Made by a program: the position numbers and the translations under genes. From JAOUEA01 sp963810945 (GTDB lineage: Bacteria; Actinomycetota; UBA4738; HRBIN12), in contig CAWEPI010000004.1 of assembly GCA_963810945.1 (NCBI GenBank), forward strand, positions 1,054,001 to 1,118,000: a stretch of DNA of 64,000 bases, written 5' to 3'. Below, one piece after another: positions 7,533-16,120 of this stretch (the first letter of the stretch is position 1; every line of letters starts with the position of its first letter). The notes below the pieces were generated by a model, which saw only the letters and a program-made list of their open reading frames with translations, did no database searches and was not told the DNA's origin.

Positions 7533-8882
7533 CTATCGCTTGGGGAGCTTGCCCGGCGGCATCGTCATCATGCCGGGCATCCGCTTGCCGCCCATCATCC
7601 CCCGCATCATCTTCCGGGCGCCCTCGAAATCCTTGAGCAACCCGTTGACGTCGCTGGTGGTGACGCCGGACCCGTTGGCGATCCGCAGGCGGCGCGACCC
7701 GGAGATGATACCGGGATTCCGGCGCTCCTCGGCGGTCATGGACTGGATCATCGCCTCCGCCCGCGTGAGCTCCCCCTCGTCGATAGCGCCCGCCATCTCC
7801 TTCATCGCGTTCTTGCCGCCGGGCATGCCCGGCAACATCTTGAGGAGATCCTGGATCGGACCCAGCTTCCGCATCTCCTGGAGTTGGGTGAGGAAGTCGT
7901 CGAAGGTGAACTCGTTCTTCAGCATGCGCTCGGCGGCATCCCGGGCCTTGTCCTGGTCGAGCTGCTCCGTGGCCTTGTCGATCAAGGTGAGGACGTCGCC
8001 CATCCCCAAGATGCGGCCGGCCATGCGGTCGGGGTAGAAGGCCTCGAGGTCGGCGGGCTTCTCCCCCGTGCCCACGAAGTAGACGGGTCGGCCCGTCGCC
8101 GCCGTGATCGAGAGCGCCGCGCCGCCTCGGGCGTCCCCGTCGAGCTTCGTCAGGATGAACCCGGTGGTGTCCACCTCGCGCATGAACTCACGGGCCTGGT
8201 TCACAGCGTCCTGCCCGGTCATGGCGTCGCACGCCATCAACACGTGATGCGGCTTCGTCGCGTCCTTGATACGCCGCGCCTGCTTCATCATCTCGGGGTC
8301 CACGTGGAGGCGCCCCGCCGTGTCGACGATGACGACGTCGGCCCCTTGCCGCTCGGCCTCCTTCAACGAGTTCTTGGCGAGCTTCACCGGGTCCTTGCCC
8401 TCCGACCAGACGGGGACCCCGACCTCGCGCCCCAGCATCCGCAGCTGTTCGACCGCCGCCGGGCGCTCCAGGTCGGCGGCCACCAGGAGCGGTCGCTTCC
8501 CCTTGCCTTTGAGGTAGTAGGCGAGCTTGGCGCATGCGGTCGTCTTGCCCGAACCCTGCACGCCGGCCAGCAGGATCACGACCGGCCTTCCGCTCCCGAG
8601 TTCGAAGGGCGTATGCTCCCCACCCATCGTGGTGGTGAGCTCGTCGTTCACCACCTTCACGACCTGTTGACCGGGGGTGAGGCTCTTCATGACTTCCTCT
8701 GAGAGGGCGCGCGCCTTGACGCGCCCGAGGAAGTCGTCGGCGACGTCGACGCTCACGTCGGCCTCCAGGAGTGCCATCCGCATGTCCGTCAGCGCGTTGT
8801 CCACCTGCTTGGGGTGCAGCTTCCCGCGCGAACGCAGCTTCTTGAAGGTGCCGTCGAGGCGCTCCGTGAGGGTGTCGAACAT
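7533..8882 (-). CDS. ffh: Signal recognition particle GTPase Ffh
   Basis: SRP54 homologue that binds signal sequences of nascent chains and docks with FtsY. An N-terminal helical bundle precedes the G domain: P-loop GVQGSGKTTACAKLA, VAADLERPAAVEQL, DTAGRLH and TKLDGDARGG. The C-terminal M domain has LLKMLPGMPGG, SRRLRIANGSG and a Met-rich end. Its length of 449 residues is lower-normal. A TAGAAT box at 8929-8924 lies about 40 nt upstream. It heads the ffh-rpsP-khpA-rimM run; the receptor gene ftsY is only 1.1 kb away. Confidence 0.96.
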   Translation of the reverse strand: MFDTLTERLDGTFKKLRSRGKLHPKQVDNALTDMRMALLEADVSVDVADDFLGRVKARALSEEVMKSLTPGQQVVKVVNDELTTTMGGEHTPFELGSGRPVVILLAGVQGSGKTTACAKLAYYLKGKGKRPLLVAADLERPAAVEQLRMLGREVGVPVWSEGKDPVKLAKNSLKEAERQGADVVIVDTAGRLHVDPEMMKQARRIKDATKPHHVLMACDAMTGQDAVNQAREFMREVDTTGFILTKLDGDARGGAALSITAATGRPVYFVGTGEKPADLEAFYPDRMAGRILGMGDVLTLIDKATEQLDQDKARDAAERMLKNEFTFDDFLTQLQEMRKLGPIQDLLKMLPGMPGGKNAMKEMAGAIDEGELTRAEAMIQSMTAEERRNPGIISGSRRLRIANGSGVTTSDVNGLLKDFEGARKMMRGMMGGKRMPGMMTMPPGKLPKR

Positions 8883-8923
8883 CGTGGTTTCGTCCTCGCA
8901 GGGGTTCCGGGGTCGGACGTAGG

Positions 8924-8929
8924 ATTCTA
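8924..8929 (-). promoter_or_regulatory. Probable -10 box of ffh
   Basis: TAGAAT on the minus strand, about 42 nt before the ffh ATG. On the plus strand the overlapping TAGGAT (8920-8925) may serve the divergent histidine kinase gene. No clear -35 box was seen. Confidence 0.4.
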
Positions 8930-8956
8930 TCGGGGAAGATCGGGGGAGCCTGTGCC

Positions 8957-9643
8957 ATGTCCGACCAGCTGAGCGAGATCGATCTGGTGGCGGTCACCAG
9001 TCACGAGATGCGAACGCCGCTCGCGGCCATCCGGGGGTTCACCGATACCCTCCGCAAGCGCCGGCCGGACCTCACGCCCGCCGAGGTCGACGAGTTCCTC
9101 GGCATCATCGCTCAGCAGACCGATCGCCTCGTGCACATGGTGGACGACCTCCTGGCGATGTCGCGGCTCGAAGCGGGGACGCTGCCGATCGAGCCCCAGT
9201 CGATGCTCGTCGTGCCGTTCCTCCAGGACGTGGTGGCAGGTCTCGGCGAGGAACGGCTGCGCGTCGAGATCCGCGTCACCACGGACGTGCCCCCCGCGAT
9301 CCACGCGGATGGGGCGCGCCTGCGGCAGGTGCTCACGAACCTGGTCGAGAACGCGCTGAAGTACTCGCCCGAAGACAAGCGCGTCACCCTGGCCGTGGGC
9401 GGGGACGGCTCCTCGATCGTCTTCGATGTGATCGACCAGGGCCCGGGCATCGACCCGCGCGAGGTCGAACGCATCTTCGATCCGTTCTACCGTGGATCCG
9501 CTCGTCACGACGACGACGGCGCGGGGCTGGGGCTCGCGATCACCCGCAGGCTCGCCCAGGCGATGGGGGGCCGGATCGACGTCGCGTCGACGCCGGGCGC
9601 CGGGTCCCTGTTCCGCGTCACGCTCCCTCGCCGGGGGCACTGA
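8957..9643 (+). CDS. Soluble sensor-less histidine kinase
   Basis: A 228-residue kinase with no membrane segment and no N-terminal sensor. The HisKA box starts almost at once: VTSHEMRTPLAAIRGF with His 16. The ATPase part has the N box NLVENALKYS, the G1 box DQGPGID, the F box FDPFYRG and the G2 box GAGLGLAITRRLAQ. It needs a partner protein or signal from elsewhere. A GGGGGAG motif precedes the ATG. Its 3' end overlaps by 26 bp that of a convergent CheY-like regulator gene, its most obvious candidate partner. Confidence 0.9.
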   Translation: MSDQLSEIDLVAVTSHEMRTPLAAIRGFTDTLRKRRPDLTPAEVDEFLGIIAQQTDRLVHMVDDLLAMSRLEAGTLPIEPQSMLVVPFLQDVVAGLGEERLRVEIRVTTDVPPAIHADGARLRQVLTNLVENALKYSPEDKRVTLAVGGDGSSIVFDVIDQGPGIDPREVERIFDPFYRGSARHDDDGAGLGLAITRRLAQAMGGRIDVASTPGAGSLFRVTLPRRGH

Positions 9644-10001
9644 GCACCCGCTCGACGGTCTGCAGCAGCGTGATGGGACTGAACGGCTTGGTGAAGTACT
9701 CGTCGGCGCCCATCGCGATCGCGCGCGCACGTCCTTCCTCGCCGTCGGCGGTGACGATGATGACGCGCACGTCCGCGGTCGCGGGGTCGCCCTTGATCGC
9801 CTGGAGCACCTCGCCGCCGCTCGAGCCGGGGATGTTCATGTCCAGGAACACGAGATCCGGCGGGTCTTCGTTCACGATCTCCAGCGCGCTCGGCCCGTCG
9901 GCCGCCTCGACGATCTGGAACCCCTCGCCCTCGAGCACCAGCCGCATCGCCTCCCGCATCGTCGGGTGATCCTCCACGACCAGGATGCGCGCCCCGTCCA
10001 T
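9618..10001 (-). CDS. CheY-like single-domain response regulator
   Basis: A 127-residue receiver domain without an output domain. It has the acidic pocket VVEDHP, phospho-acceptor VFLDMNIPG (Asp 54), the Thr of IIVTADG and the Lys of DEYFTKPFSP. The ATG at 10001 begins 4 nt after the ftsY stop, so it should be transcribed with ftsY. The convergent histidine kinase overlaps its 3' end. The output is probably by protein-protein contact. Confidence 0.9.
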   Translation of the reverse strand: MDGARILVVEDHPTMREAMRLVLEGEGFQIVEAADGPSALEIVNEDPPDLVFLDMNIPGSSGGEVLQAIKGDPATADVRVIIVTADGEEGRARAIAMGADEYFTKPFSPITLLQTVERVLSAPGEGA

Positions 10002-10005
10002 GGGA

Positions 10006-11061
10006 TCAGCCCGAGAGCAAGCGCTCCGCGAACGCTTCGGCCTCGAACGGTCGGAGGTCGTCCGGGCCCTCGCCCACCCCGACGAAGCGGATGGGCACCC
10101 CGAGCTCTTCGCGCACCGCGAGGACGACGCCGCCCTTGGCGGAGCCGTCGGTCTTGGTGAGGACGACACCGGTGACCTCGACGGCATCGGTGAACGCGCG
10201 CGCCTGTGCGATCCCGTTCTGCCCGGTCTGCGCGTCGAGCACGAGGAGGGTCTCCCCCACCTCGGCGCCAGCCTTCTCGATCACGCGCTTGACCTTCCCG
10301 AGCTCGTCCATCAACGGCTGCTTCGTGTGCAGGCGTCCCGCCGTGTCCACGATGAGCACGTCCGCGTGACGCGCCTCCGCGGCCTTCACCGCGTCGAAGG
10401 CGACCGCCCCGGGGTCGGCGCCACGCTCCTGCGACACGAGGTGGGCGCCCGCGCGCTGCGCCCACACCTCCAGCTGCTCGCCGGCCGCCGCACGGAAGGT
10501 GTCGCTCGCCGCGAGACTGACCGTCTTGCCCTCGTGCGTGAGGCGCTTGGCGAGCTTGCCGATCGTCGTGGTCTTGCCCGCGCCGTTCACCCCCACGACG
10601 AGAACGACGTTCAACCCGCCGTCCAGGTGCAGGGATTCGTCGGGACCGAGCACGGTCAGGATCTCCTGGTGGACGAGGGTCTCGGGGTTCGCGCCGTGCG
10701 TGTAGTCGGCCTTCACCCGCGCCACGAGATCCGATGAGGCCTTCGGGCCCAGGTCCGCCTTGAGGAGCAGGTCCTCCAGCGTGGCCCACGTCTCGTCGCT
10801 GACCCCGCCGTGGAAGAGGTGCTTGATCCTCGGGCCGAGCCCCTCCTTCCTGAAGACGCCCCCCGACGCGCCGGGTTCCCTCACGGCCGGTTCGTGCTTC
10901 TGGGCGGCGGGATGAGGGGGGACCGGCGCACGGGTGTGCCCCGCGCCCGTACCGGCCCCGCGCTCCATGCCGCGCATCTCGTCCTTGCGACGGCCGTACG
11001 CCACGAACCCCGCGATCACGAGCAGCACGGCCAGCAGCGCGAAGATGATGATGTACCACAT
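10006..11061 (-). CDS. ftsY: Signal recognition particle receptor FtsY
   Basis: Membrane-docking GTPase for SRP. The N-terminus is a single transmembrane anchor (WYIIIFALLAVLLVIAGFVA), as in many actinobacteria, followed by a charged linker. The NG domain has VVGVNGAGKTTTIGKLAK, DTFRAAAGEQL, DTAGRLHTKQPLM, VLDAQTGQNG and TKTDGSAKGG. Length of 351 residues is normal. A TAGCCT box whose TAG is the smc stop codon lies 8 nt before the ATG. Confidence 0.96.
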   Translation of the reverse strand: MWYIIIFALLAVLLVIAGFVAYGRRKDEMRGMERGAGTGAGHTRAPVPPHPAAQKHEPAVREPGASGGVFRKEGLGPRIKHLFHGGVSDETWATLEDLLLKADLGPKASSDLVARVKADYTHGANPETLVHQEILTVLGPDESLHLDGGLNVVLVVGVNGAGKTTTIGKLAKRLTHEGKTVSLAASDTFRAAAGEQLEVWAQRAGAHLVSQERGADPGAVAFDAVKAAEARHADVLIVDTAGRLHTKQPLMDELGKVKRVIEKAGAEVGETLLVLDAQTGQNGIAQARAFTDAVEVTGVVLTKTDGSAKGGVVLAVREELGVPIRFVGVGEGPDDLRPFEAEAFAERLLSG

Positions 11062-11069
11062 GGTTGGAG

Positions 11070-11075
11070 AGGCTA
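11070..11075 (-). promoter_or_regulatory. -10 box of ftsY overlapping the smc stop
   Basis: TAGCCT on the minus strand, 8 nt before the ftsY ATG. Its TAG (11075-11073) is also the smc stop codon. The spacing matches the other leaderless starts here. Confidence 0.45.
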
Positions 11076-14000
11076 GCCGACCGGCTCGCTTTGCGGCACG
11101 TCGAGCTCGACCGGCTCGTCGTCGGCCGAGGATTGCACGGCGTGGTCGGCCTCGAGGCGCTCGTGGACGGCTTCCTCCCGCGCCGCCGCCTCGACGGCCC
11201 GCTGGGTCTGCTCCATGCGCTGGCAGACCACCTTGGTGGTGCCGTCCTTGTTGAGCGAGACGCCGTACATCATCCCGGCGATCTCCATCGTGCGCTTCTG
11301 GTGCGTCACGATCAGGACCTGCGCGTCAGCCGCGAACCCCTCCACCAGCCGCAGGAACCGATGCAGGTTGACGTCGTCGAGGGCGGGCTCCACCTCGTCC
11401 ATCAGGTAGAAGGGCGAGGGACGGGCGGTGAAGATGGCGAACAGGAACGCCATGGCGGTGAGCGAGCGTTCGCCGCCGGAGAGGAGGCTGATCCGCTTCA
11501 CGCGCTTGCGCCCCGGCGAGGCCTCGATCTCGATGCCGCTCGTGAGCGGGTCCGCGGGGTCGGTCAGCACCAGCCGGCCCTCGCCGCCGGGGAACAGTTC
11601 CGCGATGAGCCGCTCGAACTGCATCGCGACGTCCCGGTAGGCGGTGGTGAAGGTCTCGGTGATCTCCTGGTCCACCTTCGCTACGACCTCGAGCAGATCA
11701 CGGCGGGCCTTCCGCACGTCGTCGAGCTCGCGCGCCATGAAGTCGTGGCGCTCCTGCAGCGCCTCGAACTCTCCGGTGGCGAGGAGGTTCACGCGACCCA
11801 AGAGCGCCAGCCGGCGCTGGACCAGCTCGGAGCGCTTCTCGAGCGTCTCCACCGAATCGTCCTCGCTCAGCGCACCGAGGAGCTCATCGGGATCGGACCC
11901 GTGCCCCTCCCTGATCAGACGCTCGGCCTCGCGGATCCTCCGCTCGATGTCGCCGCGCGCCCGGTCTTCCTCCTCGTAGCGCTCCCGGAGCCGGTCGAGC
12001 TCGGTGGAGGCGTCCCGCCACGCCTTGTTGACCGCCGCCTCGCCCTGGGCTGCCTCGCGCTCGACCTCGGCGGCGGCCTCGCGGGCCGCCTCGGCCGCCG
12101 TGGCTGCCTCTTCGAGGCGCCCGACCGACTCCTCGGCCTCGGCGCGCGCGCGTTCGGCGGCGTCGAGATCGGCGCGCAGGCGAACGGGGTCGTGGGCCGC
12201 GAGCCCGTCGCGCTCGGCGCGCAGCTCGTGCAGGCGTGCGTCGTGCACCCCCCGGTCGCGCCGCAAGGTCTCCACCGCGACGCGATGCTGCACGGGCGGT
12301 TGCGGTGTCGACGGAAGCTCGGGCATCTCCTGGTCGCTCACGGGGCCGAGGGCGATCAGCCGTTCCCTCGCCGCCGCGACGCTCTCGTCCAGGGCCGTGA
12401 GCCGTTGCCGGTGCAGCTCCTCTTCCTTGCGCAGGCCGCTCAGGTCGCGCTCCAGCAGCCCGAGCCGCTCGGCCGTGGCGGTGATCTCCGCGTCGGCCGC
12501 TTCGATCTGCTCGCTCAGGAACGCGATCTCCCCCGCGATCTCGGTGAGCCGTTCGCGCCGCGGCCGCAAGGCGTTCATCGTGGCCGAGAGGTCGTGCGCC
12601 AGCACCTGCAGCTCGGCGCGGATCTCGCGCCCACGGGCGTCCGCCTCCTTCGCGGTGTGGATCACGGCCGGACCGACGAGGACGCCCTCGGCCGTCACGA
12701 ACGACGCGGCGGGATGACGGCCCTGCTTCTCCGAGGCCTCGGCCACGTCCGCAGCGAGGTAGACGTCACGCAGGACGGTGCTGACGATGCCGCGGGAGGC
12801 AGGCTCGGCATCGACGACCGTGAGGAGCCGTCGTTCCCCCGGCAGTCCCATCGGCACCGGGCCTCCCGCTGCGATCGCGAGGATCGCCCCGTCCCCGTCG
12901 GGTGCGTCGGCGAGCGCCCGCTCGCCGTCGTCGTAGACCACGGCGTCGGCGAGGGGGCCGAGCGCCGCCACCAGGGCCCGCTCCAGGCCCGCCTCCACCT
13001 TCACGAGATCCTTCAGCAGGCCGATCGCGCGACCCCTGTGGGCGGTGAGGAAGCGCGACCCGGCGGTCTCCTCGATGTCTTGCCGGCGGGCCTCGAGGAG
13101 GTCCCGACGGTTCTCGTGGCGTCGACGTACGTCCTCCAGCTCCTCGATCTTGTCGACGAGCCCGCGGCGCTCGACCTCGAGCTGGGTGCGCTTCTCGCTC
13201 ATCGGCGCGGACTGATCGTCGAACGTCTCGATCTCGGACTCCAGTCCTGCGCGCTCGGATCTCGACCTCGCCGATCCGCGCGCGGACCTCCTCCACCGTC
13301 ACGGTGAGGCGGTCGCGCTCCCGCTCGCTGCTCGCCACCGAACGCTCGAGGGCCTCGACCTCCGCGCGACGACCCGCCGCGTCCTCGCCGATGCGCCGGC
13401 GCTCTTCCTCGATCCGTCGCCGATCCTCCTCGGCGCGCCGGAACGCCTCCTCGGCCTCGACGAGCTCGCGCTCACGCGTCTCGAGGTCGGTCACGACCCG
13501 CGCGAGCATCGCCTCGATGCGATCGATCTCCTCGTGCACGGCATCGATGCGGACGGCCCGCCCCGCCTGCGCCGCGAGCTCCTGGCGCGCCTCGCCCTCG
13601 CGCTGCACGGCCAGGCGGAACCGCTCCTGGGCCCGCCCACGGTCGTGTTGCGTCTGGCGGAACGCCAGCTCCGTGTCGGCGAGCGCCGTGGAGGCCGACG
13701 CACGGGCGTCCGCCGCCGCGAGCACGTCGCCGTCGAGCGCGTCCAGCCGCTCGCGCGCCGCCTTCCGGGCCTCGAGCCCCTCGTCCCACCCCGACTGACG
13801 CCGCTCCTTCTCCCGGCGGAGCGCGCGCAGCCGTGCGGCCGCCAGCTTGCGGGAGAGCTCCTCGGCCTCCGACGTGAGGGTCTCGTGCTTCTTGGCCATC
13901 TCCGCCTGTTGCTGCAGGGGCTTCAGCTGGCGGCGGAGCTCCGAGAGCACGTCGGCCAGCCGGAGCAGATCCTGGTCCAGTCCGGCCAGCTTGCGCTCCG

Positions 14001-14529
14001 CCCGTTCCTTCCGTCGGCGATGCTTGGCGATGCCGGCGGCCTCCTCGATGTACTTCCGCCGGTCCTCGGGCTTGGCGAGGAGCACCTCCTCGAGCTGCCC
14101 TTGTCCCACCACGGTGTGCAAGGCCCGGCCGATCCCGGTCTCGGACAGCAGCTCCTGCACGTCGAGGAGCCGCACCACCTGGCCGTTGATGCGGTACTCG
14201 GACTCGCCACTGCGGAAGATCGTGCGGGAGACCTCGATCTCGCTCATGGGCACCGGGATCTTCGCGGCGCTGTTGTCGATCACGAGCTTGACCTCGGCCA
14301 TGCCGAGGGCGGGCCGCGAGGGCGTGCCGGCGAAGATCACGTCGGCCATGTGTCCGCCGCGCAGCGCCCGGGCGCCCTGCTCGCCGAGCACCCAGCTGAT
14401 GGCGTCCACGAGGTTGGATTTCCCCGACCCGTTCGGGCCGACGATGACGGAGACGCCGGGCTGGAACTCGAGGACGGCCTTGTCCGCGAAGGACTTGAAC
14501 CCGCGGATCGTGATCGAGCGGAGGAACAT
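11073..14529 (-). CDS. smc: Chromosome segregation ATPase SMC (one-base frameshift)
   Basis: SMC compacts and segregates chromosomes with ScpAB. The N-terminal part (MFLRSITIRGFKSFADK, Walker A IVGPNGSGKSNLVDAI, then a Q-loop and coiled coil) reads in one frame to about 13270. The second coiled coil, a hinge-like region (GSRFLTAHRGRAIGLL), the signature LLSGGERSLTAMAFLFA and Walker B FYLMDEVEPALDD read in the next frame. The two join if one base is removed near 13262-13272. The restored protein has about 1151 residues, normal for SMC. As the gene is conserved and usually important, a sequence error is more likely than a true break. A TAGCAT box 8 nt upstream supports the ATG. Confidence 0.93.
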
Positions 14530-14537
14530 CGGGGCGG

Positions 14538-14543
14538 ATGCTA
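14538..14543 (-). promoter_or_regulatory. -10 box of a leaderless smc promoter
   Basis: TAGCAT on the minus strand, 8 nt before the smc ATG with no ribosome binding site in the gap. Confidence 0.5.
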
Positions 14544-14611
14544 ACAGGCTTGTGATTCTGGATGCGGCATCCGGCCTGCGGTTCTGCGGAACCCCAGGTC
14601 AGGAGGCCCGT

Positions 14612-14881
14612 TCAGCGGGTCACACGGAAGGTTCGGTCGCCCACCACGGGCCGTTCGTCCGCCTCGATCGCTCCTACCTGCGCGCCCGCGGGTCCCTCGC
14701 GCGCCCAGGCCACCATCGCTTCGACCGCCGCATCCTCGCCCTCGAACTCGGCCTCGACCCGCCCGTCGAGCGTGTTGCGTATCCACCCGGTCACCCCGAG
14801 CGCGCGCGCCCGCTCAACGCAGGTGGCCCGGTAGAAGACCCCTTGCACGCGCCCCGAGACGATCACGTGGACCCGTCGCAC
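14612..14881 (-). CDS. acyP: Acylphosphatase
   Basis: Small enzyme that hydrolyses carboxyl-phosphate bonds of acylphosphates. The 89-residue protein shows both signatures: VSGRVQGVFYRATCVERARALG, in which the Arg binds phosphate, and the region VTGWIRNTLDGRVEAEFEG with the catalytic Asn. The GTG at 14881 is preferred over the one at 14899 because GGGAG lies about 8 nt before it. It is next to smc, a frequent actinobacterial neighbour. Confidence 0.93.
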   Translation of the reverse strand: MRRVHVIVSGRVQGVFYRATCVERARALGVTGWIRNTLDGRVEAEFEGEDAAVEAMVAWAREGPAGAQVGAIEADERPVVGDRTFRVTR

Positions 14882-14936
14882 GACCCCAGTCTCCCGCACG
14901 AGTCGCTAGGCTGGCTCCGATCGCGGAAGGAGCCCC

Positions 14937-15524
14937 GTGCCGACCTACGACGCGCACACCGCCCTCGTCGTGGTGGACGTGCAGAACGACTTCGCCGACC
15001 CCACCGGATCCCTGTACGTGCGCCAGGGCGAGCTGATCGTACCGATCGTGAACGCGGAGATCGGGCGCGCGCGGCGCGGAGGGGCGTTCGTCGCGTACAC
15101 GCAGGATTGGCATCCACCCGACACGCCGCACTTCGAGAAGGACGGAGGCATCTGGCCCGTGCACTGCGTCCGGGAGACGTGGGGCGCCGCCTTCCACCCC
15201 GGACTCGAGGTGATCGACGACTGCGTGGTGCGCAAGGGCAGCGACGGCAGGGACGGGTACTCGGGGTTCAGCGTGCGCGACCCGCTGAGCGGCGAGCGTG
15301 AGGACACCGTGCTGCACGAGATGCTGCAGGCCCACGGAGCGGAGCGGTTGGTCGTGTGCGGACTCGCGACCGACTACTGCGTGGTCGAGACCGTGGTGGA
15401 TGCACGGATGCAGGCCTACCCCGTCCAGGTGCTCGCCTCGGCGATCCGCGCCGTGGACCTCAACCCGGGCGACGGCGAACGCGCGATCGCGCGCATGCGC
15501 GACGCGGGCGCAGAACTCGTCTGA
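14937..15524 (+). CDS. pncA: Nicotinamidase / isochorismatase-family hydrolase
   Basis: Probable nicotinamidase, converting nicotinamide to nicotinate for NAD salvage. Visible marks: VVVDVQNDFADPTGSL with the catalytic Asp 14, a TQDWHPPDTPHF metal motif, VVRKGSDG with the likely catalytic Lys, and VCGLATDYCVVETV with the nucleophilic Cys. Length of 195 residues and the metal motif favour nicotinamidase over other isochorismatase-like enzymes. The GTG start has GGAG upstream, and TAGGCT at about 14907 may be the -10 box. It is divergent from acyP. Confidence 0.88.
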   Translation: MPTYDAHTALVVVDVQNDFADPTGSLYVRQGELIVPIVNAEIGRARRGGAFVAYTQDWHPPDTPHFEKDGGIWPVHCVRETWGAAFHPGLEVIDDCVVRKGSDGRDGYSGFSVRDPLSGEREDTVLHEMLQAHGAERLVVCGLATDYCVVETVVDARMQAYPVQVLASAIRAVDLNPGDGERAIARMRDAGAELV

Positions 15525-15554
15525 CGGGAGGAGGCCGCGCCGGTGGATCGAAGA

Positions 15555-15803
15555 TCAGTCGTGCGGCTCGACCTTCCTGAGGCGGTACGAAGCTGGATCG
15601 TCGTCCGTCTCGGCCACGTGCGCGTCGAGCGCTTCCTGGGCCAGGAACTTCGAGGGGAACACCCCCAGCTCGATCCAGTACGCGCCGTTCTCATGACGGC
15701 GGTCGACGGCGAAGTGGTTGACCCTGCGGGCCTGGTCCTCGCTGCCGCTGATCACGCCCTTGAACGCCGGCCACGGGACGTTGCCGCCGCCGGTTCCGGA
15801 CAT
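15555..15803 (-). CDS. Small unknown protein, paralogue of its upstream neighbour
   Basis: An 82-residue protein without signal peptide or membrane segment. The region FKGVISGSEDQARRVNHFAV and the following WIELGVFPSKFLAQEALDAH align with KGVLSATERQGK and SELGRYDSKVVARAALEEM in the gene just upstream. Both end in a short basic motif (RLRKV, GVRKI). The pattern KGV-(S)-x-E...(A/V)...ELG-x-(F/Y)-x-S-K suggests a small alpha-beta fold. The gene follows 5 nt after its paralogue. Function unknown. Confidence 0.7.
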   Translation of the reverse strand: MSGTGGGNVPWPAFKGVISGSEDQARRVNHFAVDRRHENGAYWIELGVFPSKFLAQEALDAHVAETDDDPASYRLRKVEPHD

Positions 15804-15808
15804 CTGGC

Positions 15809-16033
15809 TCAGCCCTTGATCTTCCGGACGCCGAGCTCCTCGCGCGGGAAGCCTTTCGCCACCATCTCCTCGAGCGCCGCCCTCGCCACCACCTTGCTGT
15901 CGTAGCGGCCGAGCTCGGAGAGGTGGTCGCCCTGGCGCTGCACGACCGCGTAGCGCGACCCGTGCTCCTTGCCCTGCCGTTCAGTGGCGCTCAGCACGCC
16001 CTTGGCGGTCCATGGATCTGGGCCGTAGCTCAT
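15809..16033 (-). CDS. Small unknown protein, paralogue of its downstream neighbour
   Basis: A 74-residue soluble protein starting MSYGPDPWTAKGVLSATE. It is clearly related to the next gene and probably arose with it by tandem duplication. GGAGGG about 10 nt before the ATG and a TAGCTT box near 16064-16069 support expression as a two-gene unit. The function is not recognised; tRNA, metal-binding and toxin motifs are not apparent. Confidence 0.7.
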   Translation of the reverse strand: MSYGPDPWTAKGVLSATERQGKEHGSRYAVVQRQGDHLSELGRYDSKVVARAALEEMVAKGFPREELGVRKIKG

Positions 16034-16120
16034 CGCCGCGCCCTCCGTCGTCGCGTTGCACGCAAGCTACACCCCATGTCGTCTGTGCGCCAGCGATGAA
16101 GCGCGCGAGGGCTCGTCAAG

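Noticed and set aside
13200..13300. Programmed frameshift in smc
   Set aside because: No slippery heptamer or stimulatory structure was recognised, and the same +1 type of break occurs in many unrelated genes here, so a sequence error explains it better.
11064..13307. A 747-codon plus-strand frame opposite smc
   Set aside because: It mirrors the coiled-coil coding of smc and has no domain motifs.
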